Assembly (NCBI RefSeq): GCF_016650635.1
Contig: NZ_JAEKFI010000003.1
Span: forward strand, 124,001-188,000
Length of the DNA: 64,000 bases
Source of the DNA: Pseudomonas sp. TH43
GTDB lineage: Bacteria > Pseudomonadota > Gammaproteobacteria > Pseudomonadales > Pseudomonadaceae
Direction of reading: 5' to 3'
Both the position numbers and the translations under genes were made by a program. A model generated the notes under the pieces. The model was not told where the DNA came from, did not search any database, and saw nothing but the letters and a program-made list of their open reading frames with translations. Below are positions 46,461 through 55,811 of the stretch, in pieces. Numbering within the stretch: the stretch's first letter is position 1; every line of letters begins with the position of its first letter.

Positions 46461-47068
46461 TGAAGCATGAAGCTGTCGAGAAGAATATTGGCCTGCTGGC
46501 CTTCTTCATGGTCATCGCCGTCAGCGTTGGCGGCCTGACCCAAATCGTTCCGCTGTTTTTCCAAGATGTCACCAACAAGCCGGTCGAAGGCATGAAGCCG
46601 CGTTCGGCGCTGGAACTGGAAGGCCGCGACGTTTACATCGCCAACGGCTGTGTCGGCTGCCACTCGCAGATGATCCGTCCGTTCCGTGCTGAAACCGAAC
46701 GCTATGGCCACTACTCGGTTGCCGGTGAAAGCGTCTGGGATCACCCGTTCCTGTGGGGTTCCAAGCGTACCGGGCCGGACCTGGCCCGAGTGGGCGGTCG
46801 TTACTCCGATGACTGGCATCGTGCGCACTTGTACAACCCGCGCAACGTGGTGCCTGAGTCGAAGATGCCGGCTTACCCGTTCCTCGTGGAAAACAAGCTC
46901 GACGGCAAAGACACGGCCAAGAAAATGGAAGTGTTGCGCACGCTCGGCGTTCCTTACACCGACGAAGACATCGCCGGGGCCAAGGACGCCGTGAAGGGCA
47001 AAACCGAAATGGACGCGCTGGTGGCCTATCTGCAAGGCCTGGGCACCATCATCAAAAGCAAACGGTGA
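46460..47068 (+). CDS. ccoO: cbb3-type oxidase subunit II, second copy
   Basis: A 202-aa monoheme cytochrome c, same length as the first copy, with CVGCH at residues 64-68. Divergence from the first copy is concentrated near 145-185 ([19 protein letters not shown]). It transfers electrons between CcoP and CcoN. Confidence 0.96.
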   Translation: MKHEAVEKNIGLLAFFMVIAVSVGGLTQIVPLFFQDVTNKPVEGMKPRSALELEGRDVYIANGCVGCHSQMIRPFRAETERYGHYSVAGESVWDHPFLWGSKRTGPDLARVGGRYSDDWHRAHLYNPRNVVPESKMPAYPFLVENKLDGKDTAKKMEVLRTLGVPYTDEDIAGAKDAVKGKTEMDALVAYLQGLGTIIKSKR

Positions 47069-47073
47069 TCTGG

Positions 47074-47259
47074 ATGGATATCGGGATGATTCGTGGCCTG
47101 GGCACCGTTGTTGTGATGGTGGCTTTCATCGGTCTGGCGTTGTGGGTGTTCAGCCCCAAGCGCAAGTCGGAGTTTGAAGACGCGACCTTGTTGCCTTTTG
47201 CGGATGATCCCGAAGCCATCAAGCACGTCGAGCAAGCTTCTAGGAGTAACAAAGAATGA
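47074..47259 (+). CDS. ccoQ: cbb3-type oxidase subunit IV, second copy
   Basis: A 61-aa single-helix protein ([18 protein letters not shown], then [13 protein letters not shown]). I use ATG 47074 (MDIGMIRG); a GTG at 47065 overlapping the ccoO stop is also possible. The stop overlaps the ccoP start as ATGA. Confidence 0.9.
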   Translation: MDIGMIRGLGTVVVMVAFIGLALWVFSPKRKSEFEDATLLPFADDPEAIKHVEQASRSNKE

Positions 47260-48239
47260 CTACATTCTGGAGTCTGTACGTCACAGTCCTCAGTCTCGGT
47301 ACGATCTTCGCCCTGACCTGGCTGCTGTTGTCGACCCGCAAGGGCCAGCGCAGCGAACAGACGGACGAGACGGTCGGGCACTCCTTCGACGGGATCGAGG
47401 AGTACGACAACCCACTGCCGAAATGGTGGTTCATGCTGTTCGTGGGCACCATCGTGTTCGCACTGGGTTATCTGGTTTTGTACCCTGGCCTGGGCAACTG
47501 GAAAGGTCTGCTGCCGGGCTATAACTACCTCGATAACGACAAGCAGACCGCGTTCGCCAACGGCCAGACGGGCTGGACCGGCGTGCACGAGTGGGAAAAG
47601 GAAATGGCTCGTTCGGACGCCAAGTTTGGTCCGATCTTCGCCAAGTTCGCCGCGATGCCAATCGAAGAAGTCGCCAAGGATCCGCAAGCACTGAAAATGG
47701 GTGGCCGCCTGTTCGCCTCCAACTGTTCGGTGTGCCACGGTTCCGACGCCAAGGGTGCTTACGGCTTCCCTAACCTGACCGACGCTGACTGGCGCTGGGG
47801 CGGCGAACCGGAAACCATCAAGACCACCATCATGGGCGGTCGTCACGCGGTGATGCCGGCCTGGGCTGAAGTGATCGGTGAGCAAGGCGTGGCCGACGTC
47901 GCTGCATTCGTCGTGACCAAACTCGATGGCCGTAAACTGCCGGAAGACACCAAGGCTGACCCGGAAAACGGCGGAAAACTGTTCGCCGCCAACTGCGTGG
48001 CCTGCCACGGTCCAGAAGGCAAAGGCACCCCCGCCATGGGCGCGCCGAACCTGACCCACCCGGGCGCGTTCATCTACGGTTCAAGCTTTGCGCAACTGCA
48101 ACAGACCATCCGTTACGGCCGTCAGGGCCAGATGCCAGCGCAGGAACAACTGCAAGGCAACGACAAGGTGCACCTGCTGGCGGCGTATGTTTACAGCCTG
48201 TCCCACGGTGAAAAAGCACCGGAAGCGAACGCCGAGTAA
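47256..48239 (+). CDS. ccoP: cbb3-type oxidase subunit III, diheme, second copy
   Basis: A 327-aa diheme cytochrome c with two N-terminal helices and heme sites CSVCH (Cys157, Cys160) and CVACH (Cys247, Cys250). It has an extra stretch after GLLPGY ([14 protein letters not shown]) absent in the first copy. A strong terminator follows, so the operon ends here and does not run into ccoG. Confidence 0.95.
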   Translation: MTTFWSLYVTVLSLGTIFALTWLLLSTRKGQRSEQTDETVGHSFDGIEEYDNPLPKWWFMLFVGTIVFALGYLVLYPGLGNWKGLLPGYNYLDNDKQTAFANGQTGWTGVHEWEKEMARSDAKFGPIFAKFAAMPIEEVAKDPQALKMGGRLFASNCSVCHGSDAKGAYGFPNLTDADWRWGGEPETIKTTIMGGRHAVMPAWAEVIGEQGVADVAAFVVTKLDGRKLPEDTKADPENGGKLFAANCVACHGPEGKGTPAMGAPNLTHPGAFIYGSSFAQLQQTIRYGRQGQMPAQEQLQGNDKVHLLAAYVYSLSHGEKAPEANAE

Positions 48240-48255
48240 CGCCGGCGCTTGCAGC

Positions 48256-48297
48256 AAAAAAGGCCCCGCCAATGAGAATTGGCGGGGCCTTTTTTTA
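48256..48297. terminator. Bidirectional Rho-independent terminator
   Basis: AGGCCCCGCCAAT-GAGA-ATTGGCGGGGCCT is a 13-base perfect stem flanked by A6 on the left and T7 on the right. It ends the second cco operon on plus and can end the convergent phosphoesterase gene on minus. Confidence 0.95.
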
Positions 48298-48307
48298 TCA
48301 GGCCCGA

Positions 48308-49324
48308 TCAATACTGTACGTTGACGGCATCAATCAGCTGGCGGTTCAGCCAATTGTTCTTGTTAACCTGATGCACCTTCATCGTCTTGCGATCATCGGC
48401 AATCTCAGCCATCAGATAGGTCTGATTGGATGCCCCGCCACTGAGGTAGACCGGAACATCGCCGAAGTTCTGATAAGCGGAATAGAAGAACCCCGGACGC
48501 GTGTGCAAGTGCCCGGCGAATACGGCGGTCACTGCGTATTTCTTTATGATCGACTTGAATCGGTCGATCTGCTCTCTGCTACCGACCCAGCCATTGGGCT
48601 TGTGCATATTCAGAATAATGATCCTGCCGTTATCACGAGCAACTTTCAGATCACGCTCGAGCCAATCCAGCGCATGCGTTATTTCGTAATCGACTTTAAA
48701 CAAGGGAAACCCGGAAGAGAATTTCACTGCGTAGGTCGGTTCGTTATTCAATTGCACCAGATGCACATCACCATAGGTTTTTGAATAAGCAAGACTGCCA
48801 TAGAATGTTTTTCTGCCGTTCGCATCTCTCAATGCCAGGTCAAAGGTACGGACCTTGCCCCAATACCGCTCTTTCAAATCCGAGATACTGCCGGCAGCAC
48901 AGTTATTTTCCGGAAAGCTGCAGTCATCGATATTGTTGTCGTAGTCATGATTACCCAGACCGTAGTCGTAAACGCCACCCAGTTGTTTTTCCAGAATCGA
49001 CTGGATGGTGGAGCGTTGTCCGCCGTGACCGAAGGCCGTCATATCGCCATTGATCATCACCGGGATCCGCTCGACATGCTGATTGAAGTTTTTCCGGTAA
49101 GCGGCCACATCCGCGTACTGGGTTTCAATCAGCCAGCGCGAGCGCTTGTCACGCTCCGAGGCTGATTCCTCCACGCCGCTATCCGAGTTCTCGGTCCATG
49201 GAAATTGTGGGTCCGAGGTAAAGACTAATTGACGTGGGGAATATGCACTGTCTTGCGCATGAGCCGTTGCCACAAAAAAACAAAACACTAGCGCACAGCG
49301 TTGCAGCCATTTCAGATACAACAT
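48308..49324 (-). CDS. Secreted calcineurin-like metallophosphoesterase
   Basis: A 338-aa protein with a Sec signal peptide (hydrophobic core CALVFCFFVATAHA, cleavage likely after AHA). Metal-binding motifs are SDPQFPW (first motif, with Gln where His is usual), NGDMTAFG, GNHDYDN, LNMHKP and AGHLHTRPG. It is probably periplasmic or exported and hydrolyses a phosphoester of unknown kind. Its G+C is visibly below its neighbours. It lies between ccoP and ccoG, which are adjacent in P. aeruginosa, so it looks inserted. Confidence 0.82.
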   Translation of the reverse strand: MLYLKWLQRCALVFCFFVATAHAQDSAYSPRQLVFTSDPQFPWTENSDSGVEESASERDKRSRWLIETQYADVAAYRKNFNQHVERIPVMINGDMTAFGHGGQRSTIQSILEKQLGGVYDYGLGNHDYDNNIDDCSFPENNCAAGSISDLKERYWGKVRTFDLALRDANGRKTFYGSLAYSKTYGDVHLVQLNNEPTYAVKFSSGFPLFKVDYEITHALDWLERDLKVARDNGRIIILNMHKPNGWVGSREQIDRFKSIIKKYAVTAVFAGHLHTRPGFFYSAYQNFGDVPVYLSGGASNQTYLMAEIADDRKTMKVHQVNKNNWLNRQLIDAVNVQY

Positions 49325-50067
49325 AAGAGTTCCTTCTCAAGATTAAACATCGCAGCGCCAGAAAACACTTATCCGGCAAAAACAAACTACAACAAATGCC
49401 TAACTAAACAAACTTCACACAGCGCAAATATTAATAACTTATATTTCCTGTATTTAATCAGTTACCAACCCCACAGAAACACTCTGCCGCGATAGTTGAC
49501 CAACCGGTAATTACTGTAGAGGTTTCAACTGATCCAGGTCTGTAACGAATGCAATCAAACCGTCGATTAAAAGGCGAGTACCGGAAACTGACCGACACCC
49601 ATACGAGTATCGTCGACTTGTTGGTCATGCCTGAAGCGGCAGACGTCGAGTTCGAGACCGAGCGCGCCGTGATGATTCACCGAACGTCCTGAACGTATTG
49701 GCTCGTTACCGAGGCTATTGCCGAACGGCGTAGACCCCAGGCTGACAAAAATGATATCGCCGGGGCCAAAAGCGTCATCGCCCCACGAAGGTTAATTTCT
49801 GCCATCCAAGCCAGCGGCGTCACACCGCTTCACCCATGGAAACAATGAATTAGCCGTCACGGCAAAACTGTCCATACTCTACAAGTCAATTGACCTGCAT
49901 CATGCTTTGTTACATTCGCTACACCATTCGGGTTTTTTACCCAACGCGACCAAAGGTCGCACCCTTGAGTTAGAGCGACAGGCGTATCATTGCGCCACTG
50001 CAACACTCCTTTTTGACCGCGGTTGGCACGTATCGACCGAGGCATTTTTCCACTGCCGTGGGATGCA
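49325..50067. other. Gene-poor, partly A+T-rich spacer between the phosphoesterase and ccoG
   Basis: Bases 49325-49520 are A+T-rich and are probably the phosphoesterase promoter region. Bases 49549-49692 hold a 47-codon plus frame (MQSNRRLKGEYRKL start). The minus strand is open without a start over 49570-49791 (includes GDIIFVSLGSTPFGNS). Neither has a clear ribosome site or a family I know. One of them may be the remnant of a lost gene. The last 180 bases contain the ccoG promoter region. Confidence 0.4.
49890..49903 (+). promoter_or_regulatory. Candidate ANR box before ccoG
   Basis: TTGACCTGCATCAT fits TTGAY-N4-RTCAA except the last base. It is 172 bp before the ccoG ATG. A -10-like CACCAT follows at 49923. 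The call is moderate because the core promoter is poor. Confidence 0.4.
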
Positions 50068-51486
50068 ATGATGAGCAACCAGATTCCGGTACACGACGTC
50101 ACACCACCGAGCAAAAACGCGAACAACAGCGTTGACCTTTACGCCTCTCGAGAAAAAATCTACACCCGCGCTTTCACCGGCCTGTTCCGCAATCTGCGGA
50201 TGATGGGCGGCGCGGCATTGTTCCTGTTGTATTTCGGTACGGTGTGGCTGAACTGGGGCGGCCATCAAGCGGTGTGGTGGAATTTGCCCGAGCGCAAGTT
50301 CTTCATCTTCGGCGCGACCTTCTGGCCACAGGATTTCATTCTGCTTTCGGGTCTATTGATCATCGCCGCCTTCGGCCTGTTCTTCATCACGGTGTATGCC
50401 GGCCGAGTCTGGTGCGGTTACACCTGCCCGCAAAGCGTGTGGACATGGATTTTCATGTGGTGCGAGAAGGTCACCGAAGGCGACCGCAACCACCGCATCA
50501 AGCTCGACAAGGCGCCGATGAGCGCCAACAAGTTTGCACGCAAATTCGCCAAACACGCGCTGTGGTTGCTGATCGGTTTCGTCACCGGCATGACCTTCGT
50601 CGGCTACTTCTCGCCGATCCGCGAACTGGTGATCGAATTCTTCACCGGCCAGGCCGATGGCTGGTCGTACTTCTGGGTCGGTTTCTTCACCCTCGCCACC
50701 TACGGCAACGCCGGTTGGTTACGCGAGCAGGTGTGCATTTACATGTGCCCGTATGCGCGCTTCCAGAGCGTGATGTTCGACAAAGACACGCTGATCGTTT
50801 CCTACGATCCACGTCGCGGGGAAAGCCGTGGCCCGCGCAAGAAAGGCGTCGACTACAAGGCCCTGGGACTGGGCGACTGCATCGATTGCACGATGTGCGT
50901 GCAGGTCTGCCCGACCGGCATCGACATCCGCGACGGCCTGCAGATCGAGTGCATTGGCTGCGCCGCGTGTATTGATGCCTGCGACAGCATCATGGACAAG
51001 ATGGACTACCCGCGCGGCCTGATCAGCTACACCACCGAGCACAACCTGTCCGGGCAGAAAACCCATAAACTGCGGCCACGCCTGATCGGCTACGCCATCG
51101 TGTTGCTAGCGATGATCAGCCTGCTGGTGACCGCGTTCTTCATGCGCTCGCTGGTTGGTTTCGACGTCAGCAAGGACCGTGTGCTGTACCGCGAAAACGC
51201 CGAAGGCCGGATCGAGAACGTCTACAGCCTGAAAATCATGAACAAAGACCAGCGCGACCACACTTACCTGCTGGAAGCTGGCGGTTTGCCGGATCTGCGC
51301 CTGCAAGGCAAGCGCGAGATCAAGGTCGCGGCCGGCGACATAGTCAGCATGCCGGTCGAACTGTCGAGCGCACCGGAACAGCTGCCATCGAGCACCAACG
51401 AGGTGAAATTCATCCTCAAGGATGCCGATGACGACAGCGTCCACGTTGAAGCCAAGAGCCGATTCATCGGCCCACAAATCCGTTGA
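50068..51486 (+). CDS. ccoG: Cytochrome c oxidase accessory protein CcoG (FixG), ferredoxin-type
   Basis: A 472-aa membrane protein needed for cbb3 oxidase assembly; family members are thought to reduce copper in the process. It has about five membrane segments, CGYTCPQSVW and CIYMCPYARF in the loops, two 4Fe-4S motifs (CIDCTMCVQVCP, CIGCAACIDACD) and a C-terminal periplasmic Ig-like domain. The open frame extends to a TTG at 50023, but the adjacent ATGs at 50068 and 50071 have GGGA upstream and fit family length better. It begins the ccoGHIS group. Confidence 0.94.
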   Translation: MMSNQIPVHDVTPPSKNANNSVDLYASREKIYTRAFTGLFRNLRMMGGAALFLLYFGTVWLNWGGHQAVWWNLPERKFFIFGATFWPQDFILLSGLLIIAAFGLFFITVYAGRVWCGYTCPQSVWTWIFMWCEKVTEGDRNHRIKLDKAPMSANKFARKFAKHALWLLIGFVTGMTFVGYFSPIRELVIEFFTGQADGWSYFWVGFFTLATYGNAGWLREQVCIYMCPYARFQSVMFDKDTLIVSYDPRRGESRGPRKKGVDYKALGLGDCIDCTMCVQVCPTGIDIRDGLQIECIGCAACIDACDSIMDKMDYPRGLISYTTEHNLSGQKTHKLRPRLIGYAIVLLAMISLLVTAFFMRSLVGFDVSKDRVLYRENAEGRIENVYSLKIMNKDQRDHTYLLEAGGLPDLRLQGKREIKVAAGDIVSMPVELSSAPEQLPSSTNEVKFILKDADDDSVHVEAKSRFIGPQIR

Positions 51487-51497
51487 GAGAACTGAAC

Positions 51498-52037
51498 ATG
51501 CCCGCAGCAAACGCCGCAAGCCCCTGGTACAAGCACCTTTGGCCATGGATCATCATCGGGATTCTGGCCTGCTCGGTGACGCTGACCTTGTCGATGGTAA
51601 CCATCGCGGTGAACAACCCGGACAACCTGGTCAATGACAACTACTACGAGGCCGGCAAAGGCATCAACCGTTCGCTGGATCGCGAGTTGCTCGCGCAGAA
51701 CCTGAAGATGCGCGCCAACGTGCATCTGGATGACGTGACCGGCGAAGTCGATCTGCGCTTGAGCGGCGCCAGCCAGCCGAAGACCCTGGAACTGAATCTG
51801 ATCTCGCCGACCCAACCGGAGAAGGATCGCAAGATCGTCCTGACCCGCAGCGAAACCGAAGCCGGTCGCTATATCGGTCAACTCGGCGATAAAGTCGAAG
51901 GTCGTCGTTTTGTCGAATTGCTCGGCAGTCAGGATGACCACGTCTGGCGCATGTTCGAAGAAGAGCTGGTGAGCCATGACAAGGATCTGCTGCTCGGTGA
52001 CGAACCGCTGCAAGGCGCCGAAGACTTGAAAAAGTGA
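51498..52037 (+). CDS. ccoH: cbb3 oxidase assembly protein CcoH (FixH)
   Basis: A 179-aa protein with one membrane helix (WIIIGILACSVTLTLSMVTI) and a periplasmic domain typical of FixH, including NNPDNLVNDNYYEAGKGIN. It associates with CcoN during assembly. The ATG at 51498 has GAGAGAAC upstream. It starts 11 bases after ccoG. Confidence 0.9.
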   Translation: MPAANAASPWYKHLWPWIIIGILACSVTLTLSMVTIAVNNPDNLVNDNYYEAGKGINRSLDRELLAQNLKMRANVHLDDVTGEVDLRLSGASQPKTLELNLISPTQPEKDRKIVLTRSETEAGRYIGQLGDKVEGRRFVELLGSQDDHVWRMFEEELVSHDKDLLLGDEPLQGAEDLKK

Positions 52038-52051
52038 GTCAACATCAAAAG

Positions 52052-52206
52052 CCCCTCACCCTAACCCTCTCCCGGAGGGAGAGGGGACTGATTTCGGGCG
52101 CTTGCATGCCTTGTGCATGGCAGTGACGATATCGGTGACTGCCGCTGTTTTTCCGGCCCACATCGATCGGCTCCCTCTCCCTCCGGGAGAGGGCTGGGGT
52201 GAGGGC
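52052..52206. repeat. Inverted repeat pair inside the ccoGHIS operon
   Basis: CCCCTCACCCTAACCCTCTCCC at the left and its inverted copy GGGAGAGGGCTGGGGTGAGGG at the right flank about 110 bases. Each end has its own CTCTCCCGGAGGGAGAG hairpin. It belongs to the family at 38935 and 40491 and fills the ccoH-ccoI gap. Confidence 0.85.
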
Positions 52207-52250
52207 AAGCGGACAACCCCAAAACAAGGGCTCAGCCCCTCGACGATGCC

Positions 52251-54701
52251 ATGACCACCCCACTCCCCTGCTACCACTGCGCCCTGCCCGTCCCGTCCGG
52301 CAGCCGCTTTACCGCTGTCGTCCTCGGGGAGTCCCGCGAGTTCTGCTGCCCCGGCTGTCAGGCCGTGGCCGAGGCCATCGTCGCTGGTGGGCTGCAAAGC
52401 TATTACCAGCATCGCAGCGAAGCGTCGGCCAACCCCGAAGCGCTGCCCGTGCAACTGGTTGATGAACTGGCGCTGTACGACCGCGCCGATGTGCAAAAAC
52501 CTTTCGTCCGCCATGAAGGCGACCTCGCCGAAACCACGCTGTTGATGGAAGGCATCAGCTGCGCCGCGTGTGGCTGGCTGATCGAAAAACACCTGCGCAC
52601 GCTGCCCGCCGTCGCCGAAGCACGGCTGAACCTGTCCAACCATCGTTTGCACGTACGCTGGGCCGACGCGCAAGTGCCGCTGAGCCAGATCCTCGCCGAA
52701 CTGCGCCACATCGGTTACGCCGCGCACCCCTATCAGGCCGACCGCGCCAGCGAACAGTTGGCCAGTGAAAATCGTCTCGCCCTGCGCCAACTCGGCGTGG
52801 CCGGGCTGCTGTGGTTCCAGGCGATGATGGCAACCATGGCGACATGGCCGGAATTCAACATCGATCTCAGTCCCGAGCTGCACACAATCCTGCGCTGGGT
52901 CGCGTTGTTTCTGACCACACCGATCGTGTTCTACAGTTGCGCGCCGTTCTTCAAAGGAGCGATGCGCGATTTGCGCACACGGCATCTGACCATGGATGTC
53001 TCGGTATCGCTGGCCATCGGCAGCGCCTACATCGCAGGGATCTGGACATCGATCACCGGCGTCGGCGAATTGTATTTCGACGCGGTCGGCATGTTTGCCC
53101 TATTCCTGCTCGCTGGGCGCTATCTGGAACGTCGCGCGCGTGAACGCACCGCCGCCGCCACGGCGCAACTGGTCAATTTGCTGCCGGCCTCGTGTCTGCG
53201 CCTTGATGCAGAAGGTCAGAGCGAACGCATCCTGCTCAGCGAATTGCGCCTGGGCGATCGAATTCTGGTGCAAGCGGGCTCGATCCTGCCGGCGGACGGC
53301 AAGATCCTCGACGGTCAGTCGAGCATCGATGAGTCGCTGCTGACCGGCGAATACCTGCCGCAGCCGCGTACCTTGGGCGATGCCGTCACGGCGGGCACGC
53401 TGAACGTTGAAGGCGCCCTCACCGTGGAAGTGCTGGCGCTAGGCCAGGAAACACGCTTGTCGGCCATCGTCCGCCTGCTCGACCGTGCCCAGGCGGAGAA
53501 ACCGCGCCTGGCGGAAATCGCCGACCGCGCGGCGCAATGGTTCCTGCTGTTGTCGCTGATCGCCGCGGCCGCCATCGGACTGCTGTGGTGGGAGCTGGAT
53601 TCGTCGCGCGCGTTCTGGATCGTCCTCGCCATGCTGGTTGCGACCTGCCCTTGCGCACTGTCGCTGGCGACGCCGACGGCGCTTACCGCCGCAACCGGCA
53701 CCCTGCACAAACTCGGCTTGCTGTTGACCCGTGGTCATGTGCTGGAGGGTTTGAACCAGATCGACACGGTGATTTTCGACAAGACCGGCACCCTCACCGA
53801 GGGCCGACTGGTGCTGCGCTCGATCCGGCCGCTCGGTGCGCTGGACAGCGATCAGTGTTTGAGCCTCGCCGCCGCTCTGGAAAATCGCTCGGAGCACCCG
53901 ATTGCCCGAGCCTTCGGCCGTGCACCGCTGGCGGCTGAAGAAGTCCACAGCACGCCTGCCCTGGGCCTGGAAGGTTTGGTCGGCGAACAGCGCTTGCGTA
54001 TCGGTCAGGCGGAATTCGTCTGCGCCCTCAGCGGCTCGCCTTTGCCAACACTGCCGGACGAGGCGGGCCAATGGTTGCTGCTCGGTGACAGCTCGGGGCC
54101 GCTGGCGTGGTTTGTTCTCGATGACCGCTTGCGCGACGATGCGCCCGCCCTGCTCGCTGCGTGCAAGGCCCGTGGCTGGCGCACCTTGCTGCTGTCCGGC
54201 GACAGCTCGCCGATGGTCGCCAGCGTTGCAGCTGAACTGGGCATTGACGAGGCCCGTGGCGGCCTGCGCCCGGATGACAAGCTGCAAGTGCTGCAACAGT
54301 TGCACAAGGAAGGTCGCAAGGTGCTGATGCTTGGCGACGGCGTCAACGACGTGCCCGTGCTGGCTGCAGCCGACATCAGCGTGGCGATGGGATCGGCCAC
54401 TGATCTGGCAAAAACCAGCGCCGACGCCGTGCTGCTGTCCAATCGCCTCGACGCACTGGTACAAGCCTTCACCTTGGCGCGGCGTACCCGTCGGGTAATC
54501 ATCGAGAACCTGCTGTGGGCGGCGCTGTACAATGGCCTCATGTTGCCGTTCGCCGCCCTCGGCTGGATCACTCCGGTGTGGGCCGCCGTCGGCATGTCGA
54601 TCAGTTCGTTGACCGTGGTGCTCAACGCCCTGCGCCTGACTCGTCTGCCGAGCGCGCCGGCTGCCCGCACTTCGTCAGAAACCCGCCCGCTGCCGGCCTG
54701 A
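52251..54701 (+). CDS. ccoI: Copper-exporting P-type ATPase for cbb3 assembly (CcoI/FixI)
   Basis: An 816-aa P1B-type ATPase that moves copper across the inner membrane for the oxidase CuB centre. The N-terminal cysteine-rich part (Cys7, Cys10, then CCPGC at 32-36) and a heavy-metal domain with CAAC at 104-107 bind copper. Eight membrane helices, TGE, the CPC ion motif (TCPCALSLATP), the phosphorylation site DKTGTLTEG and GDGVNDVPVL are all present. The start MTTPLPCYHC is at 52251. Confidence 0.95.
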   Translation: MTTPLPCYHCALPVPSGSRFTAVVLGESREFCCPGCQAVAEAIVAGGLQSYYQHRSEASANPEALPVQLVDELALYDRADVQKPFVRHEGDLAETTLLMEGISCAACGWLIEKHLRTLPAVAEARLNLSNHRLHVRWADAQVPLSQILAELRHIGYAAHPYQADRASEQLASENRLALRQLGVAGLLWFQAMMATMATWPEFNIDLSPELHTILRWVALFLTTPIVFYSCAPFFKGAMRDLRTRHLTMDVSVSLAIGSAYIAGIWTSITGVGELYFDAVGMFALFLLAGRYLERRARERTAAATAQLVNLLPASCLRLDAEGQSERILLSELRLGDRILVQAGSILPADGKILDGQSSIDESLLTGEYLPQPRTLGDAVTAGTLNVEGALTVEVLALGQETRLSAIVRLLDRAQAEKPRLAEIADRAAQWFLLLSLIAAAAIGLLWWELDSSRAFWIVLAMLVATCPCALSLATPTALTAATGTLHKLGLLLTRGHVLEGLNQIDTVIFDKTGTLTEGRLVLRSIRPLGALDSDQCLSLAAALENRSEHPIARAFGRAPLAAEEVHSTPALGLEGLVGEQRLRIGQAEFVCALSGSPLPTLPDEAGQWLLLGDSSGPLAWFVLDDRLRDDAPALLAACKARGWRTLLLSGDSSPMVASVAAELGIDEARGGLRPDDKLQVLQQLHKEGRKVLMLGDGVNDVPVLAAADISVAMGSATDLAKTSADAVLLSNRLDALVQAFTLARRTRRVIIENLLWAALYNGLMLPFAALGWITPVWAAVGMSISSLTVVLNALRLTRLPSAPAARTSSETRPLPA

Positions 54702-54723
54702 GCCGCGCGGGCATGGAGTACAG

Positions 54724-54936
54724 ATGCCAGCTCTCTACGTGATGATCCCGGCCGCCCTGCTGATCGTGGCCATCGCCGTGTACATTTTTTTCTGGGCGGT
54801 GGACAGCGGCCAGTACGACGATCTCGACGGCCCGGCCCACAGCATCCTGTTCGACGACCAGGACCCGAACCACACTGCAGCCGTCGACGAAGCCAACGCG
54901 AACAAACCGGACGACAAGGCGCCACCCCATGCTTGA
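54724..54936 (+). CDS. ccoS: cbb3 oxidase assembly protein CcoS
   Basis: A 70-aa protein with one N-terminal helix (VMIPAALLIVAIAVYIFFWAV) and the CcoS signature SGQYDDLDGPAHSILFDD. It is needed for cofactor insertion into the oxidase. It overlaps the next gene by eight bases. Confidence 0.92.
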   Translation: MPALYVMIPAALLIVAIAVYIFFWAVDSGQYDDLDGPAHSILFDDQDPNHTAAVDEANANKPDDKAPPHA

Positions 54937-55612
54937 ACTGGCGCCACTGCTGGTGTCGGCGCTGATCCTCGGCCTGCTCGGCGGCGGGCATTGCCTGGGG
55001 ATGTGCGGCGGCTTGATGGGCGCGCTGACATTGGCGATTCCCAAGGAACAACGCAGTCGGCGCTTTCGTTTGCTGCTGGCGTACAACCTTGGGCGAATTC
55101 TCAGTTATGCCACCGCCGGATTGCTGATCGGCCTTGCTGGCTGGGCGGTGGCCAACAGCCCCGCCGCGCTGTTCATGCGCGTGCTGGCCGGGCTGCTGTT
55201 GATTGCCATGGGCTTGTATCTGGCCGGCTGGTGGAGCGGCCTGACGCGCATCGAAAGCCTAGGGCGCGGTTTGTGGCGCTACATCCAACCGGTGGCCAAC
55301 CGTTTGCTGCCGGTGTCGAGCCTGCCCCGCGCGCTATTGCTTGGCGCGTTGTGGGGCTGGCTGCCGTGCGGATTGGTTTACAGCACGCTGCTGTGGTCGG
55401 CGAGCCAGGGCAATGCGCTGGACAGTGCGTTGCTGATGCTCGCGTTTGGCTTCGGCACCTGGCCGGTTTTGCTCGCCACCGGCCTGGCCGCCGAGCGAGT
55501 CACCGCGCTGCTGCGCAAACGCAGCGTGCGGATGACCGGTGGATTGCTGGTGATCCTCTTCGGCATCTGGACCCTGCCCGGCCCGCATCAGCATTGGTTG
55601 ATGGGCCATTAG
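54929..55612 (+). CDS. TauE/SafE-family membrane protein of the cco assembly cluster
   Basis: A 227-aa protein with about six membrane helices. The motif GGGHCLGMCGG at the start of the first helices and GWLPCGLVYS in the second half are typical of the TauE/SafE-annotated family next to ccoS in pseudomonads. The Cys residues suggest metal or thiol handling. The start overlaps ccoS, so it is coupled. Sulfite export is only a family label. Confidence 0.85.
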   Translation: MLELAPLLVSALILGLLGGGHCLGMCGGLMGALTLAIPKEQRSRRFRLLLAYNLGRILSYATAGLLIGLAGWAVANSPAALFMRVLAGLLLIAMGLYLAGWWSGLTRIESLGRGLWRYIQPVANRLLPVSSLPRALLLGALWGWLPCGLVYSTLLWSASQGNALDSALLMLAFGFGTWPVLLATGLAAERVTALLRKRSVRMTGGLLVILFGIWTLPGPHQHWLMGH

Positions 55613-55626
55613 ATCGGCGGTGCGGC

Positions 55627-55704
55627 CTTCGCGAGGAGGCTCGCTCCCACAGGAGATTTGTGTTGCGGCACCGATCAAATGTGGGAGCGAGCCTGCTCGC
55701 GAAG
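55627..55704. repeat. REP inverted pair (REPIN-like)
   Basis: Inverted REP units with one base change in the left arm (GAGGAGG for GAGCAGG). It separates the ccoS cluster from hemN and explains the false upstream extension of hemN. Confidence 0.88.
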
Positions 55705-55734
55705 AGGCCTGCATGACCAACACACCTCTCCCCG

Positions 55735-55783
55735 TTGATGCAAATCAACAGCCCCATCGCCGCACCCCGATAGACTCGCCACA
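55735..55783 (+). promoter_or_regulatory. ANR-dependent promoter of hemN
   Basis: TTGATGCAAATCAA (55735-55748) is a perfect ANR box. TAGACT (55771-55776) is a -10 placed so that the predicted start at about 55783 is exactly 41.5 bases from the box centre, the classic class II layout. The box lies upstream of ATG 55812 and would be inside the coding region if the longer frame were used, which supports the 55812 start. Confidence 0.85.
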
Positions 55784-55811
55784 CTGCCAGCCTATCCGGG
55801 GGAATGCCCGC

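Noticed and set aside
49750..49800. Similarity of a plus frame (DIAGAK) to CcoO, suggesting a ccoO fragment
   Set aside because: Only six residues match and the flanks do not align with CcoO, so it is probably chance.
55620..55811. N-terminal extension of hemN
   Set aside because: It is a translation of a REP pair and the ANR promoter, and family members start at MLDAIRW.
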